The notes beneath the pieces were generated by a model that was not told the origin of the DNA, made no database searches, and saw nothing but the letters and a program-made list of their open reading frames with translations. DNA of 64,000 bases from Diphasiastrum complanatum (lineage: Eukaryota > Streptophyta > Lycopodiopsida > Lycopodiales > Lycopodiaceae), in contig CM055092.1 of the NCBI GenBank assembly GCA_029204225.1, positions 62,770,692 to 62,834,691 on the forward strand, in the 5' to 3' direction. Position 1 is the stretch's first letter. Each line of letters opens with the position of its first letter. Shown here piece after piece: positions 48,301 to 57,079 of the stretch. A program made the translations under genes and the position numbers.

Positions 48301-49833
48301 TTGAAAAAGATGGCCCCTTGTGCAAACAATTGGTTAAAAGTTTCATTTATTTAACCGCCACATGACTAGACATCACGTATTTTGTAAAAGTGCCTAGCTG
48401 ATTCATGAGCAAACTTAAAGATTAACATTGGAAGTTGTTACAAGGATATGAAATGCATTCAAGGAACCATGAACTGAGCGGTCTACAACGATCAAGGAAA
48501 GCTTAAATTGCAAGGCTACATTGATGTTGATTGGGATGGAGATCAAGAAGACTGAAGATCAACTACAAGATAGGTCTATCACTTGGAAGTAAGGGATAAG
48601 CATAGCACAGACCAAAAGTGACATCCCTACAAAGGTAGATGTAGATCACATGCACAAACATGATGAAGGCTAGTAAACAAGAGCAAAGCCAATAAAATGA
48701 AGTCCCCTATGTTGTCTTGTACCATGTATACTACTTGTACAACAATAAACTCATGGAACCATATGTTGTGATTATGCTATAAGGGGTTGGACAATGACCC
48801 AAACTCCATGTCATAAGTCTTTGCCTAGTGATTCGAGGTATAATATTAATTGATAATCCATGAGTCCCGTATGGTTTCAAGTTTCAACTATAATATTGCT
48901 AATCGATGATCCATGAGTCTAAGGGTCAGCAATTGACCCTAAGTTTCTAGAAGCTTTCTAAGATGTCAAGGTAGGTTGAGGAGGTGGGTGGTAAGGTTAT
49001 CCAAACAATCAATTGACTAGAATGAGGTCATGGATTCCTATTTATAGTCTTTGTGAATCCTGATTAAGGCTGGTGACTACGCACTGTCACAAGACCCAAT
49101 ACAAATAAATAAATCAATAAATGCCAAAATAAATGTCTCTAATAGGGGTTAGTCATAGTCCAATTTAATAATAGATAATAACATGGGGCTAAGGCAAAAA
49201 GAGCTTTCGGAAGCATGCATGTAATTTATAACATGCTCAAACTAATAAACTTGAGTTCAATTTAACAGCTGAATTTGTTCTATGATGAATGTGATGATCC
49301 CGGGCTGTTGCAACGTAAGGAAATCGAGATACTATTTGCCATTTTGCGTACTTGGAGTAGCATCCTAGAAACTACATGCACGCTTTCTACTCTGCACAAG
49401 TATATAAAGCAAGAGAGTAGCACCAAAAAGTAAACGGATCAGGCTACCTTGATGACTAAAGTGGGACCCACTGCATTGACTTGATATGTAAGTAACAAAG
49501 CTTTGCTATCCACCTTACTCAATGATGTCTCTGCAGAAAATGGGAAACACTACTCGAGTTAAGAGAATAATATTAGGACAATCAAATGAAGCATGTAAAT
49601 TGTCTGATACTCACAGAGCACCATACTTGCTGTTGCATTATGACCCAGTATTTTTTATAAAACATGAGTTTCATTATATAATACTTTCAATTTATATAAT
49701 GAGAAGGCATCAAATAACATAATGTATGGGATGACAAACCTGGCTGCAAAATTCCTGGACTATGTAGTATACCAGCACTATTGATCAATAAATCCAATCG
49801 TCCAAGCTGATTTGCAACAAACTTTGCAGCAGC
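39072..49833 (-). CDS. Short-chain dehydrogenase/reductase (SDR), N-terminal exon(s) missing
   Basis: Four minus-strand exons splice in frame with GT-AG boundaries: 49833-49740, 49530-49448, 42860-42713 and 39307-39072 (stop TAA), 561 nt encoding 186 residues. SDR landmarks follow in order: LLINSAGI (the NNAG-type motif), VNAVGP (structural Asn), NLSARIGSIGDN (catalytic Ser region), YRASK (catalytic Tyr-x-x-x-Lys) and HPGTVDTDLS. The tail GKFFAWDGQEIEW resembles that of plant SDRs related to the C-factor group. The Rossmann glycine motif TGxxxGxG is absent, so one or two exons lie upstream, beyond the Copia pieces at 50-56 kb or outside the window. NAD(P)-dependent oxidoreduction of an unknown substrate is expected. 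Introns of 209 bp, 6.6 kb and 3.4 kb hold Copia, Gypsy and hAT-like DNA. No disabling mutation is seen. Confidence 0.88.
39308..42309. other. SDR intron, mostly unassigned
   Basis: AT-rich; no gene or intact element recognised. Short ORFs at 40258-40503, 41338-41529 and 41631-41846 show no known domain. Near 40330-40400 a TTTAAGCAGGTTGTGGAT word occurs twice. Confidence 0.4.
42310..42551 (+). pseudogene. Degenerate Gypsy RT fragment in SDR intron
   Basis: Reads HLCFDYNVFIKLNLKN, HLFDHLGSYVVFSGVD and VCSGYLRIRIP, a decayed form of the RT stretch that normally holds CVDYR, LDQL and LDLRSGYHQIRI. Only this portion of RT is readable. It is antisense to the SDR gene. Confidence 0.6.
42631..42732 (-). 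repeat. Tandem duplication of an SDR splice-donor region
   Basis: About 40 bp spanning the exon end and donor (42694-42733: AAAACTGCACTTAATCAAT|GTAAGTAG on the minus strand) recurs in the intron at 42631-42670 with few changes (AAAACTGTACTTAATCAAT|GTAAGTAA). A shared AACTAGGAATAACAACT block follows each copy, so the unit is about 60-80 bp. Confidence 0.85.
42713..42860 (-). CDS. SDR exon with catalytic Ser and YxxxK
   Basis: 148 bp between acceptor TTGCCCAG and donor GTAAGTAG. Reads HMWPLLTAGKGVG, VVANLSARIGSIGDN and WHSYRASKTALNQ. Confidence 0.92.
42861..44326. other. SDR intron, unassigned
   Basis: AT-rich intron sequence without recognisable coding or repeat structure. Confidence 0.4.
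44327..45110. mobile_element. hAT-like non-autonomous element 1, GC-rich core
   Basis: About 784 bp with no transposase. Both ends carry arrays of GATCCGGAACG/CGGATCGCG palindromic words: left GTTGCAATCCGCGTTCCGG, right CGGATCGCGATCCACTGCAAC. Ends pair imperfectly as terminal inverted repeats around GTTGCA. TTACCAC flanks both sides (44320-44326 and 45111-45117), a possible target-site duplication. Inside each terminal array is a poly-T or poly-A tract, and in the middle a GC-rich hairpin core (44672-44801). It lies in the 6.6-kb SDR intron. Confidence 0.7.
44672..44801. repeat. GC-rich hairpin core of hAT-like element 1
   Basis: Three or four tandem units of about 32 bp, each with a G-run and C-run able to pair (TTGGGGGGC/GCCCCCCAA; TCGGGGGGC/GCCCCCCGA), followed by ACCCCC. 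It is strikingly GC-rich in AT-rich surroundings and produces spurious proline-rich ORFs. Confidence 0.85.
45111..45739. other. Spacer between two hAT-like elements
   Basis: Intron DNA. At 45640-45735 an imperfect repeat of AGAGATATCTAATGATGA-type units (about 33 bp) occurs three to four times. Confidence 0.45.
45748..46356. mobile_element. hAT-like non-autonomous element 2 with perfect 8-bp target-site duplication
   Basis: 609 bp bounded by perfect 11-bp terminal inverted repeats CATAGATGCAC (45748-45758) and GTGCATCTATG (46346-46356), flanked on both sides by CTTTGAAT (45740-45747 and 46357-46364). An 8-bp duplication with short inverted repeats is diagnostic of the hAT superfamily. No transposase is encoded. 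Subterminal arrays of GAAACGCGTTTC palindromes occupy both ends, with poly-A/T tracts inside them. The internal part, read on the minus strand, matches element 1, including the GC core (45961-46043) and the words AATATGGGTATCA and CGACTGTTTCGGGTGC. Confidence 0.9.
45961..46043. repeat. GC-rich hairpin core of hAT-like element 2
   Basis: Inverse orientation of the core in element 1 and nearly identical over about 80 bp (for example ACCCCCTGTTTCTCGGGGGG in both, read on opposite strands). Confidence 0.9.
46365..47320. other. SDR intron, unassigned
   Basis: No domain recognised. Minus-strand ORFs at 46335-46574 and 46913-47165 have no known motif. Confidence 0.4.
47330..47905 (-). pseudogene. 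Copia remnant with gag joined to RT
   Basis: On the minus strand, gag (MIPHIRDA, NQSRIFFLT, SVPIVLNSLPLAYQSF; 47905-47560) is followed directly by the RT start (HTFAPTAKMPTIRIVLALAA; 47535-47440). Protease and integrase, about 2.5 kb in a full element, are missing, so an internal deletion has joined them. The gag belongs to the same family as Copia D (compare SIVLNSLPLAYQNF at 52985-53030). Stops are frequent. Confidence 0.75.
48130..48660 (+). pseudogene. Degenerate Copia RT/RNase H fragment
   Basis: Readable words on + include YIGGILYVDDLLIT (catalytic YVDD retained), SFIYLTAT, ITYFVK, HWKLLQGYEMH and DVDWDGDQED, in the order of the second half of Copia RT into RNase H, with many stops. 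It is opposite in strand to the remnant at 47330-47905. Confidence 0.65.
48661..49447. other. SDR intron, unassigned
   Basis: AT-rich. A diverged tandem duplication of about 70 bp is visible at 48835-48935 (ATAATATT..AT.GATAATCCATGAGTC). Confidence 0.45.
49448..49530 (-). CDS. SDR exon with VNAVGP
   Basis: 83 bp between acceptor TTTTCTGCAG and donor GTAGCC; its first two bases complete a Glu codon from the previous exon. Reads TSLSKVDSKALLLTYQVNAV then GPTLVIK. Confidence 0.9.
49740..49833 (-). CDS. SDR exon with NSAG motif
   Basis: 94 bp, phase 0 start after a GACAG acceptor; reads AAAKFVANQLGRLDLLINSA and GILHSPGILQP, then the donor GTTTGT. Confidence 0.9.
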
Positions 49834-50034
49834 CTGTCACAGTTCATGACACAAGCAATATGTCAAAGTCTAGCCATAGATTTGAGGGGATTAGTCTAAA
49901 CTTTCCAGTATCCCGTTGATCATCATGTATTCATGTATGTATAGTCTTTGAACAGTCGACCCAAAAAATATATCTCCGATTGACTAGTTTGTTTTTTTAT
50001 TCAAATATTCAAAAAAATCTCTTATCTCCTCGCA

Positions 50035-51570
50035 TGCTGCACTTGTAGTAGCTCAGTACTCTGCCTCTATAGATGATAATACAATGGTAGGTTGTTTCTT
50101 TGAACTCCAAGATATAGAACCTGATCCAAGACTGAAAGCATAACTTGTAGTCAATCTTTGATCTTCCACATCTCATGCCCAATCCACATCAACATGACCC
50201 TGCAATTGTACATCATCTTGTCTTTCATAAAAGATACCAAACTGTAAGCACCTTTGATATATTTGAGTATCCACTTTGCAGCTTTCCAGTGAATCTACTT
50301 AGGCTTAGCCATAAACCGACGAACCATACTAACAGTATATGCGATATCTGGTCGTGTAGTGGTTAGATTGAACGAACTTCCAAAAAGTTGTCTTTTTCTT
50401 TAATGTCATAAAGCTTGTATGCTTTTTCTTGATCATCATATCCTAGCATCAAACACTTTCTTGCCTTTGAATCCAACTTGCTTCTCATGTCCTTCTATAT
50501 ATGAGCATATGCAATACTCCCAAACACTCAAATGACTTACACTAGGTTTCTTACCTATATAAGCTTCTTTTGGAGTTTGATTCTCTACAACTTTACTAGG
50601 ATTCCTATTCATGAGACAATTGTTGTTTTAACTCTTCACCCCAAAACAAATTTGGAAAATTCTTACTCTTAATCATGCTCTTAGTAGTTTCCACAATAGA
50701 GTGGTTCTTTCTTTTTGAAACTCCATTTTCTTGAGGTGTTTCTGTACTTGCAAGTTGTCTCTTTATACCACTGTCCTTGCAAAACATTTGAAATTTTGTA
50801 GAAAGCTACTCTCCTCATTTATCTGAACAAAGTATCTACCTGTTTCTTTTTCCACCTGTGCCTTAAAGCAAGTAAAGCGTATGAATGCCTCACCCTTATT
50901 CTTGAGAAGATATACCCATAGCTTTCTAGAATAATCATCCACAAATTTCATAAAATAACTTCCTCCACCATGAGATTGTGAATACTTCTTGCTCTACTGG
51001 TACTAGAGATTTTTTTTGTCTATGATGCTTTCCAAAGACACAACCTTCAAAGAACTTGTGATAAGAAATCACTTGAGGTAAACCTTTAAATTTTCCCAAC
51101 ATAGTTGCACGAATCACAATTCGAATCATTCGGAACCAGTTCGAACTAGGAAAAAAAAACCCAAAAAGCCAAAAAAAGCGTTCTGAATTTTTTTTTTTTG
51201 GGGGGGGGTTTGAACCATTTTCCTCGAATCGGTTTGAACCGGTCGAATCTGCCCGATTCGAATCGACCGATTCGGTTGGTAACCCTGTTTCCCAAAACTC
51301 GTCAACTATTAGAATTCAAATGGGCAAACCTTTCAATTTATAACTTACTTGTCCCCTTGATATAACCAATTCCAGCTTGATCACCTGTCACTTGAGCTTT
51401 AAGTTTATACAATCTTCCTGCAAGAATCCCTTCAGCTACAACTTCATTGTTCTTCTTCTTGATAAGACATTGTTCTTCATCAAATGGTACAACCATATGT
51501 TGCTTTGGTATTGCTGAAACTGAGAGTAAGTTCTTCTTTATGCCAGGCACATAAAGAACATCCTTGATAT
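50035..51570 (-). pseudogene. Copia C remnant (protease end, integrase, RNase H)
   Basis: On the minus strand from 51570 down: IKDVLYVPGIKKNLLSVS, EGILAGRLYKLKAQV, then after an inserted hAT-like element KGLPQV, FEGCVFGKHH, FVDDYSRKLWVYLLKNKGEA, NGVSKRKNHS and the integrase tail (50385-50640). The RT core is missing; a decayed RT end and RNase H (YWKAAKWILKYIKGA-like, then about 50035-50300) follow. The frame is broken throughout. Its sequence is very close to Copia D on the other strand, so both come from one family. It lies upstream of the SDR exon at 49833, perhaps within an SDR intron. Confidence 0.8.
51100..51287. mobile_element. hAT-like non-autonomous element 3
   Basis: 188 bp flanked by the 8-bp duplication TTTCCCAA (51092-51099 and 51288-51295). 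Left end CATAGTTGCAC; right end, complemented, CAGGGTTACCA. Both ends are arrays of GATTCGAATC/GGTTCGAACC palindromic words, with a poly-A tract, a poly-T tract and a G run in the middle. It splits the pre-integrase domain of Copia C, and removing it with one duplication restores the reading frame at that point. It lacks the GC core of elements 1 and 2. Confidence 0.85.
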
Positions 51571-52025
51571 TGTTAGGAATTAATGTTTATTTGACACCTC
51601 TTAGTGTAAGATTGGCCATGCCTGTGTGCTATTAGAGAGGGGCCATTTTCTATAAGTCATATTTTAGGGTCATCACTATTCACAACAAGTCATTTTTCAT
51701 TACTTATGCATGTAGGTGGGCGCACTACTACTAGATTAGGATTTGTTTTACTACTTAGAAACTCATCTTGGGTCTTTACCCAATATAGGTAGTAATATTA
51801 GCAAATAGCTTTTTGTCTTTGCTATTTGCTTTATGCTTTTAGCTTTTCACATAAATTAGAGAAACTATATATGTAGGCTGGCGCCTCACCTCAGTTCATT
51901 CCAATGTGTTCGAGTTTTGCTCAATTCTTCTACAATCTATGATCTCTTTAATCTCTATGCTTGATTTGTGAGTGCTAGTAGGACTAGTTAAACTCCATCT
52001 AGAGTCTGGATGACAAATTCTATCA
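51571..52025 (+). repeat. 5' LTR of Copia D
   Basis: 455 bp, TGTTAGGAATT to CTATCA. Related copies occur at 60121-60551 and 63520-63872 (shared TTGGCCATGCCTG, GGGTGTTTACCCAATATAGG-like and GTAGGCTGGCGCC blocks). Confidence 0.88.
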
Positions 52026-52037
52026 TGGTATTAGAGC
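52026..52037 (+). other. Copia D tRNA primer-binding site
   Basis: TGGTATTAGAGC directly follows the LTR; one mismatch to the initiator tRNA-Met site TGGTATCAGAGC. Confidence 0.85.
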
Positions 52038-52045
52038 AGGCTTTT

Positions 52046-52050
<5 letters not shown>

Positions 52051-52095
<45 letters not shown>
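52051..52095. repeat. (GA)n microsatellite in Copia D leader
   Basis: About 45 bases of GA dinucleotide. Confidence 0.95.
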
Positions 52096-52100
<5 letters not shown>

Positions 52101-52534
52101 TCTACAGGGTTGCAAGAAGTAGATTGAAGGAGACAGATCGCTGGTTGGCTGCCTGTTGGATCGCTGCCTACTAACCAGATCTGTTCAGATCAGACCTGAT
52201 TGTTGTTTACAGAACAGACCTCATTGCTGAAGGATAGACCAGAAATCTATTTGCTGCTACAGATTAGAAACAAATCGCTGGACTGTTTTGTTGGCTGGCT
52301 GTCTACTGGATCAGAAGATCTGATCGTAGACCTGAATTACAAACAGTTCGTTGGAGAAAACAGGTTGATTGCTGGAAAAAGAACAGATCGCTGCTGTTTG
52401 AAGTTTCAGACCTAATTGATGTCAGATCGCTGTTGTTTTCAGAACTTTGCAGGGTTTTGGCTACTGATTTTTGAGAAAAATCTTGATTGAAAAGATACTG
52501 ATTGCTGAAAAATCTGGCTATAAAAATCAGTATA

Positions 52535-53375
52535 ATGGCAGGATTAAACGATGTTGTATTGCTGGAGTCTAGCAAGCTAGATGGAACAAATTACAGGATA
52601 TGGAAGTTCAAGATGCAAAATATTCTCCAGGATCGAGAATATTGGGAGATTGCCACAGGTGTCGAGATACTCCTAACACTGACAGGGAATTGCAGGAGTA
52701 TCAGAGACATAGGAGAAAAGCTTATCATATCATCAACTTGTTAGTTAGAGATATGATCATTCCTCACATTAGAGATGCTTCTAGACCCAAGGAGGCTTGG
52801 GATATACTAAAGAACTTGTATGAGACGGTGAATCAGTCACGAATCTTGTTCTTGACTAATAAGCTACACACATTGAAGATGCGGACAAGTGAATCAGTAA
52901 CGGACTATTATACTCGGGTGAAAGATCTGAGAGGGCAACTTATTGCGGTTGGAGAAAATGTTCAGGATTCAGTTTTAGTATCCATTGTGCTTAATAGTCT
53001 ACCTTTGGCTTATCAGAACTTTGTGATGATGTCATCGTTATGGGAGACGAGGCCTTCTTTCGATGAGCTGAATGCCATATTAATACAAGAAGAAATGAGA
53101 CGACAAAATATTGTCAACATGGACGATTTCAAGGAATAGGCATTCCTGGCAAAGAAGCAAGAGCAAAGTTCCAAGAAGGGTGGCAAATGGAAGAAGAAGA
53201 AGCAAGATATGGTGGAGAATCAGTCAAATCGATCAAAAGATAGAAAGAAAGTAGTTCGAAAGGGAAACTGCTTTGTTTGTGGCAAATTAGGGCATTATGC
53301 AAAGGAATGCTGGCACAACAAGTTCAAGAAGAAGCAGGATGGGAATTTTGTTGAAGAAGAAGAAGCATCTTGAAG
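52535..53375 (+). pseudogene. Copia D gag with zinc knuckle
   Basis: Starts MAGLNDVVLLESSKLDGTNY at ATG 52535; a frameshift near 52600-52680 moves it to the frame of MIIPHIRDASRPKEAWDILK, NQSRILFLTNKLHTLKM, VTDYYTRVKDLRGQL and VLNSLPLAYQNFVMM. After a TAG at 53137 a lysine-rich linker and a CCHC knuckle (CFVCGKLGHYAKEC, about 53270-53311) follow. This is Copia gag in normal order. Confidence 0.87.
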
Positions 53376-54453
53376 ACTATGAGTTCTGCTGGTGGCTTCT
53401 CAAAGGAAGAGGAGTGTTGGTTTATTGATTCAGGAACTTTGAAGCATATGACACCTAGGCGAGAATGGCTATCTAATTTTCAAAAATTAGATGATGGATC
53501 CAATGTGAAGTTGGGAGACAACTACAAATATGATATAAAGGGAGTTGGACAAGTACAGGTTCAACTACAGATTGGAGACATAAAGGACGTGCTTTATCAA
53601 GAAAAACTTACTCTCAGTATCAACTATTGTGAAGCAACACATGGTGGTGCAGTTTGATGAAGAGCGGTGTCTCATCAAGAGGAAAGATAATGAAGTAGTA
53701 CCTGAAGGCATACTTGCAGGAAGGTTGTACAAATTTCAGGCTCAGGTGGTGGGTCATCATGCAAGTGTTGCTGATGTTGGATCAGTGAGTAAGTTATGGC
53801 ACGAACGGTCTGGACATCTGAATTACAAAGGTCTACAAGTCTTGAGGAAATACAACATGGTTATAGGTTTACCTCAAGTTGTTTATGATCACAAGGTTTG
53901 TGAAGGCTGTGTCTTAGGCAAGCATCATATGAAGAAATTTACGTCTAGTACATTCAGGGCGAGAAATGTTCTAGAACTTTGTGGTCCTATGAGAACTCAG
54001 TCTTATGGGAGAGCAAGTTACTTCATGGTCTTTGTTGATGACTATTCTTGATAGACATGGATCTATCTTCTCAAGAATAAGGGTGAAGCATTCAAATATT
54101 TCACATGGTTTAAGACGCAGGTGGAGAAAGAAATAGATAGACAAATCAAGATACTTTGCTCGGACAAAGGGGGAGAGTATATTTCTACGGAATTTTAGGT
54201 GTTTTGCAAGGATCACGGTATAGAGAGACATTTTGCAAGTACAGACATGCTTCAACAAAATGGAGTTGCGGAAAGAAAGAACCAGTCTATAGTTGGAACT
54301 TCAAGAGTAAGAATCTTCCAAATATGTTTTGGGGTGAAGTAGTTAAGACGACGATTTATCTTTTGAATTGAAGTCCTACAAAGGTTGTAGAGAATTGGAT
54401 TCCAGAGAAAACTTACATGGGTCAGAAACCAAATGTAAGTCATTTGAGAGTGG
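53376..54453 (+). pseudogene. Copia D protease, pre-integrase and integrase
   Basis: Protease: CWFIDSGTLKHMT (DSG active site) and IGDIKDVLYQ. A shift near 53630 leads to EGILAGRLYKFQAQV and the HHCC region LWHERSGHLN with CEGCVLGKHH. Integrase: LCGPMRTQSYGRASYFMVFV, a TGA at 54049, TWIYLLKNKGEAFKYF, ILCSDKGGEY and QNGVAERKNQS, then decay to SHLRV at 54453. Catalytic acidic positions of integrase are readable. Confidence 0.85.
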
Positions 54454-54697
54454 GTCCTTGATCTCGAGATCCAAAAACAATGAAAAACATACATTTTTGG
54501 CTCCTATTTTATCTCTACCCTATCTAAGCACTCTTTGGCCTTATTTCAAAGGTGCCTTTACAATGTAGGATGTAGAATAAGACTTTGGAAAAGCATCCTA
54601 TGCTATTTGGCATGTGTGGCATCTATTTACATGGCCATCTTGCCAATTACAATGCATTTGACCAAAAATGGTCCAAACTAGCTTGTGAATTTTAACA
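54454..54697 (-). repeat. 3' LTR of Copia E (outer end uncertain)
   Basis: Inner end on the minus strand is TGTTAAAATTCAC after the polypurine tract. The outer end is either near 54451 or near 54481 (both have TG); no second copy exists to decide. Confidence 0.6.
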
Positions 54698-54706
54698 CTC
54701 CTCCTC
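54698..54706 (-). other. Polypurine tract of Copia E
   Basis: CTCCTCCTC on + reads GAGGAGGAG directly before the LTR. Confidence 0.85.
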
Positions 54707-54710
54707 ACAA

Positions 54711-56556
54711 CTAGTTTGGATCTAACATAGATTTACTAATCACTCTAAGAGAGATTCTTAACTTTACAACTGCTGCTCTTTGAAGAGGTTTAATGAGCAC
54801 ATCAGCCATACATTCACTACTTGGTACATGTTCCAAAGAGACTTCCTTTGCTTGAACCTTTCCCCTCACAAAGTGATGACAAATCTCAATGTGTTTGGAT
54901 CTTGCATGGAAGATTGGATTTGATGCAAGATGTTGAGCTGAAATGTTGTCATTATAGATCATTGGTACATCCTTTGGATCCATAATCTTTAGCTCCAATA
55001 ATCTCTTGATCCAAAGCAATGCCTTGTACTCGGCCTCGGGTGAAGGGAGTGAGATTGTTTCTTGCTTCTTTGATAGCCAAGAAACTACTCCATCACCTAT
55101 GAAGGTTGCATATGCACTCGTTGATCTTCTATCTCTCGTCACTTACAAATTCTGAATCACTATAAGCATGCAAGTCAATTCCATCTCCTCCATAGAGAAT
55201 ACCAAAGTCTAGTGTACCTGAGATGTATCTCAAGATCCTTTTAGCTTTCTTCCAATGAATGTTCAATGGATCTTGCATGCGTTGACTGAATCTACATACA
55301 CTAAAGGTAAGATCAGGCCTAGTAATAGTTATCCACATTAAGAAGCCTATAAGTTGTCTATGCAAAGTGATGTCCATGAAGGATCTTTCATCATCTGCTT
55401 TAGACACTTTTACACCTTGCTCCATGGGAGTTTCTACATACTTGCAATCTTGCATTTTAGACTTCTTTAGCAAACTTTGAGCATAGTTTGTTTGACAAAT
55501 GAAGATAAAATCAGACCCTCTAATGACTTCTATGCCCAAAATATAATAGAGATCACCTAGATCTACCATCTTGAACTCTATAGTGAAAGATCTATCTTGA
55601 CTTTCTTGATTCCCGCAATACTATCACCACTAAGGATGATGTCATCAACATAGATTACAAGAGTACAATACCATGGTCATCAAACTTAAGATATAAGCTA
55701 CGATCATATTCACTTTGAGAAAAACCAAGTGAAATAAGATAGTCATGTAGTCTTGATTTCCAAGACCTAGAGGCTTGCTTCGAGCCATAGATGCTCCTTT
55801 GTAGATGACAAACCTTGTCCTCCAACCCGAGCTTGATGAATCCTTGGGGCTGCTCCATAAAGATGTCTTCTTCCAAGAAACCATTAGAAATGCATTTGAC
55901 ACATCCATTTGACAAAGCATCCATCCAAAATGAGAGGCAAGAGCAAGAATTTACCTTATTGTGACCATCTTGGCCACGGGTGCAAAGGTCTCCACATAAT
56001 CTATGCCCTCCACTTGAGCATATCCTTGGGCAACTAACCTTGCCTTGTGTTTGCTTATGCTTCCATCTGAATTTAGCTTGATTTTGAACACCCATTACAT
56101 TCTTGGAAGGTCTATCAACAAGGATCCAAGTACCATTATCCATCAAAGCATTATACTCATCTAGCATAGCTTGGTACCATTCTTTTGAACTTAAAGCATC
56201 CATCATCAAGCTTGTGCATCTTGTATTCATCAAAGATTACATCTCTAGACACCACAAACTTATCCAAGGATGGAAGATATACCTTGTATCCCTTGCTTGA
56301 GTTGCCATACCCGAGCATGATCCCCTTTGGTGATGATGGATCCTCCTTTGTCCTTGTCTCCAAAGGTTCATGCACATAGCAAGTGCATCCAAAGACTTTC
56401 AAGTGCTTAAGGTTAGGCTTTATTCCATACAAAACTTCATAAGGAGTTTTACCATCAATAGATCTACATGAGACTCTATTGATCAAATAGTTGGCACAAG
56501 TAAGTGACTCACCCCAAAATGGCTTTGGCAAGCATGCATCTAATCTCAAGGCTTTA
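54711..56556 (-). pseudogene. Copia E integrase tail, RT and RNase H
   Basis: From 56556 down: PFWGESLTCANYLINRV, TPYEVLYGIKPN, FGCTCYVHEPLETRTKED (integrase tail); then RT pieces (EWYQAMLDEYNALMDNGTW, NGFLEEDIFMEQPQGF, SIYGSKQASRSW, catalytic YVDD near 55640-55665); LGIEVIRGSDFIF, LMWITITRPDLTFSV; RNase H SAYATFIGDGVVSWLSKKQE, PEAEYKAL, NDNISAQHLASN, ARSKHIEICHHFVRGK and ADVLIKPL. At least three frame changes. RNase H lacks several codons between EAEYKAL and LLWIKRL. Confidence 0.87.
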
Positions 56557-56870
56557 GGCCAAGGGTCAGCCACGTGGCACTAACGTGGCCGACTGCACGT
56601 CGGGACACAACTGGGGGCCTTGTCCTGCTGACAGAGTCCCTGGACTGTGTTAGGCCCGCCATGTCTATGGACCGTGCTGGGGCACACTCCTCACATTGTC
56701 TTGCCCTGTTGGTCGTGTACGCTGGACACGACCCTGACTGTGGTATCTGACCTATCTGTGTTCTAGGGTTCGGCACTGGTCACGAGCTCGTAACACTCCC
56801 TCCCCCTTAAGAACCGTCTTGGTCCTCTAAGACAAAGTCTGGAAAAATCTTGCGATATTCATGGGTCTAC
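56557..56870 (-). mobile_element. 3' end and LTR of a truncated Gypsy (chromovirus-like) element
   Basis: On the minus strand a pol tail reading FPDFVLEDQDGS and a stop, then a purine tract (AAGGGGGAGGGAG, about 56798-56810), then TGTTACGAGCTCGTGACC, an LTR start, continuing to about 56557. The base composition is richer in GC than its surroundings. The LTR's outer end is lost at the junction with Copia E. Confidence 0.65.
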
Positions 56871-57079
56871 GGTTTCAGATGCTTTGGCTACTCCAGTAGA
56901 TCTCCATATGGCATACGACTGGTTCTCTTCACTTGGTACTATTGCTGTGGATCTCTCTCAGCAGACACTTTCCTTTACTCATGCTGGTCAGCATCATTTA
57001 CTTGCTGGTATTGATTCCCAGGGTGACTATCAATTGGTTATCGGGAAGCAGTTTATGAGTAGTCTGCCAAAGGCTCAAG

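Larger units (their letters stand above)
51571..54453 (+). mobile_element. Ty1/Copia retrotransposon D, 3'-truncated
   Basis: One 5' LTR, primer-binding site, leader with a (GA)n tract, gag, protease and integrase lie in order on +, with stops and frameshifts. The element ends in the integrase tail (about 54453), where a minus-strand Copia LTR begins. RT, RNase H and the 3' LTR are absent. Confidence 0.87.
54454..56556 (-). mobile_element. Ty1/Copia retrotransposon E, 5'-truncated
   Basis: On the minus strand from 56556 down: integrase tail, RT, RNase H, polypurine tract, 3' LTR. It is cut at 56556, where a GC-richer Gypsy LTR begins. It is related to Copia A and B rather than to C and D. 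Confidence 0.85.
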
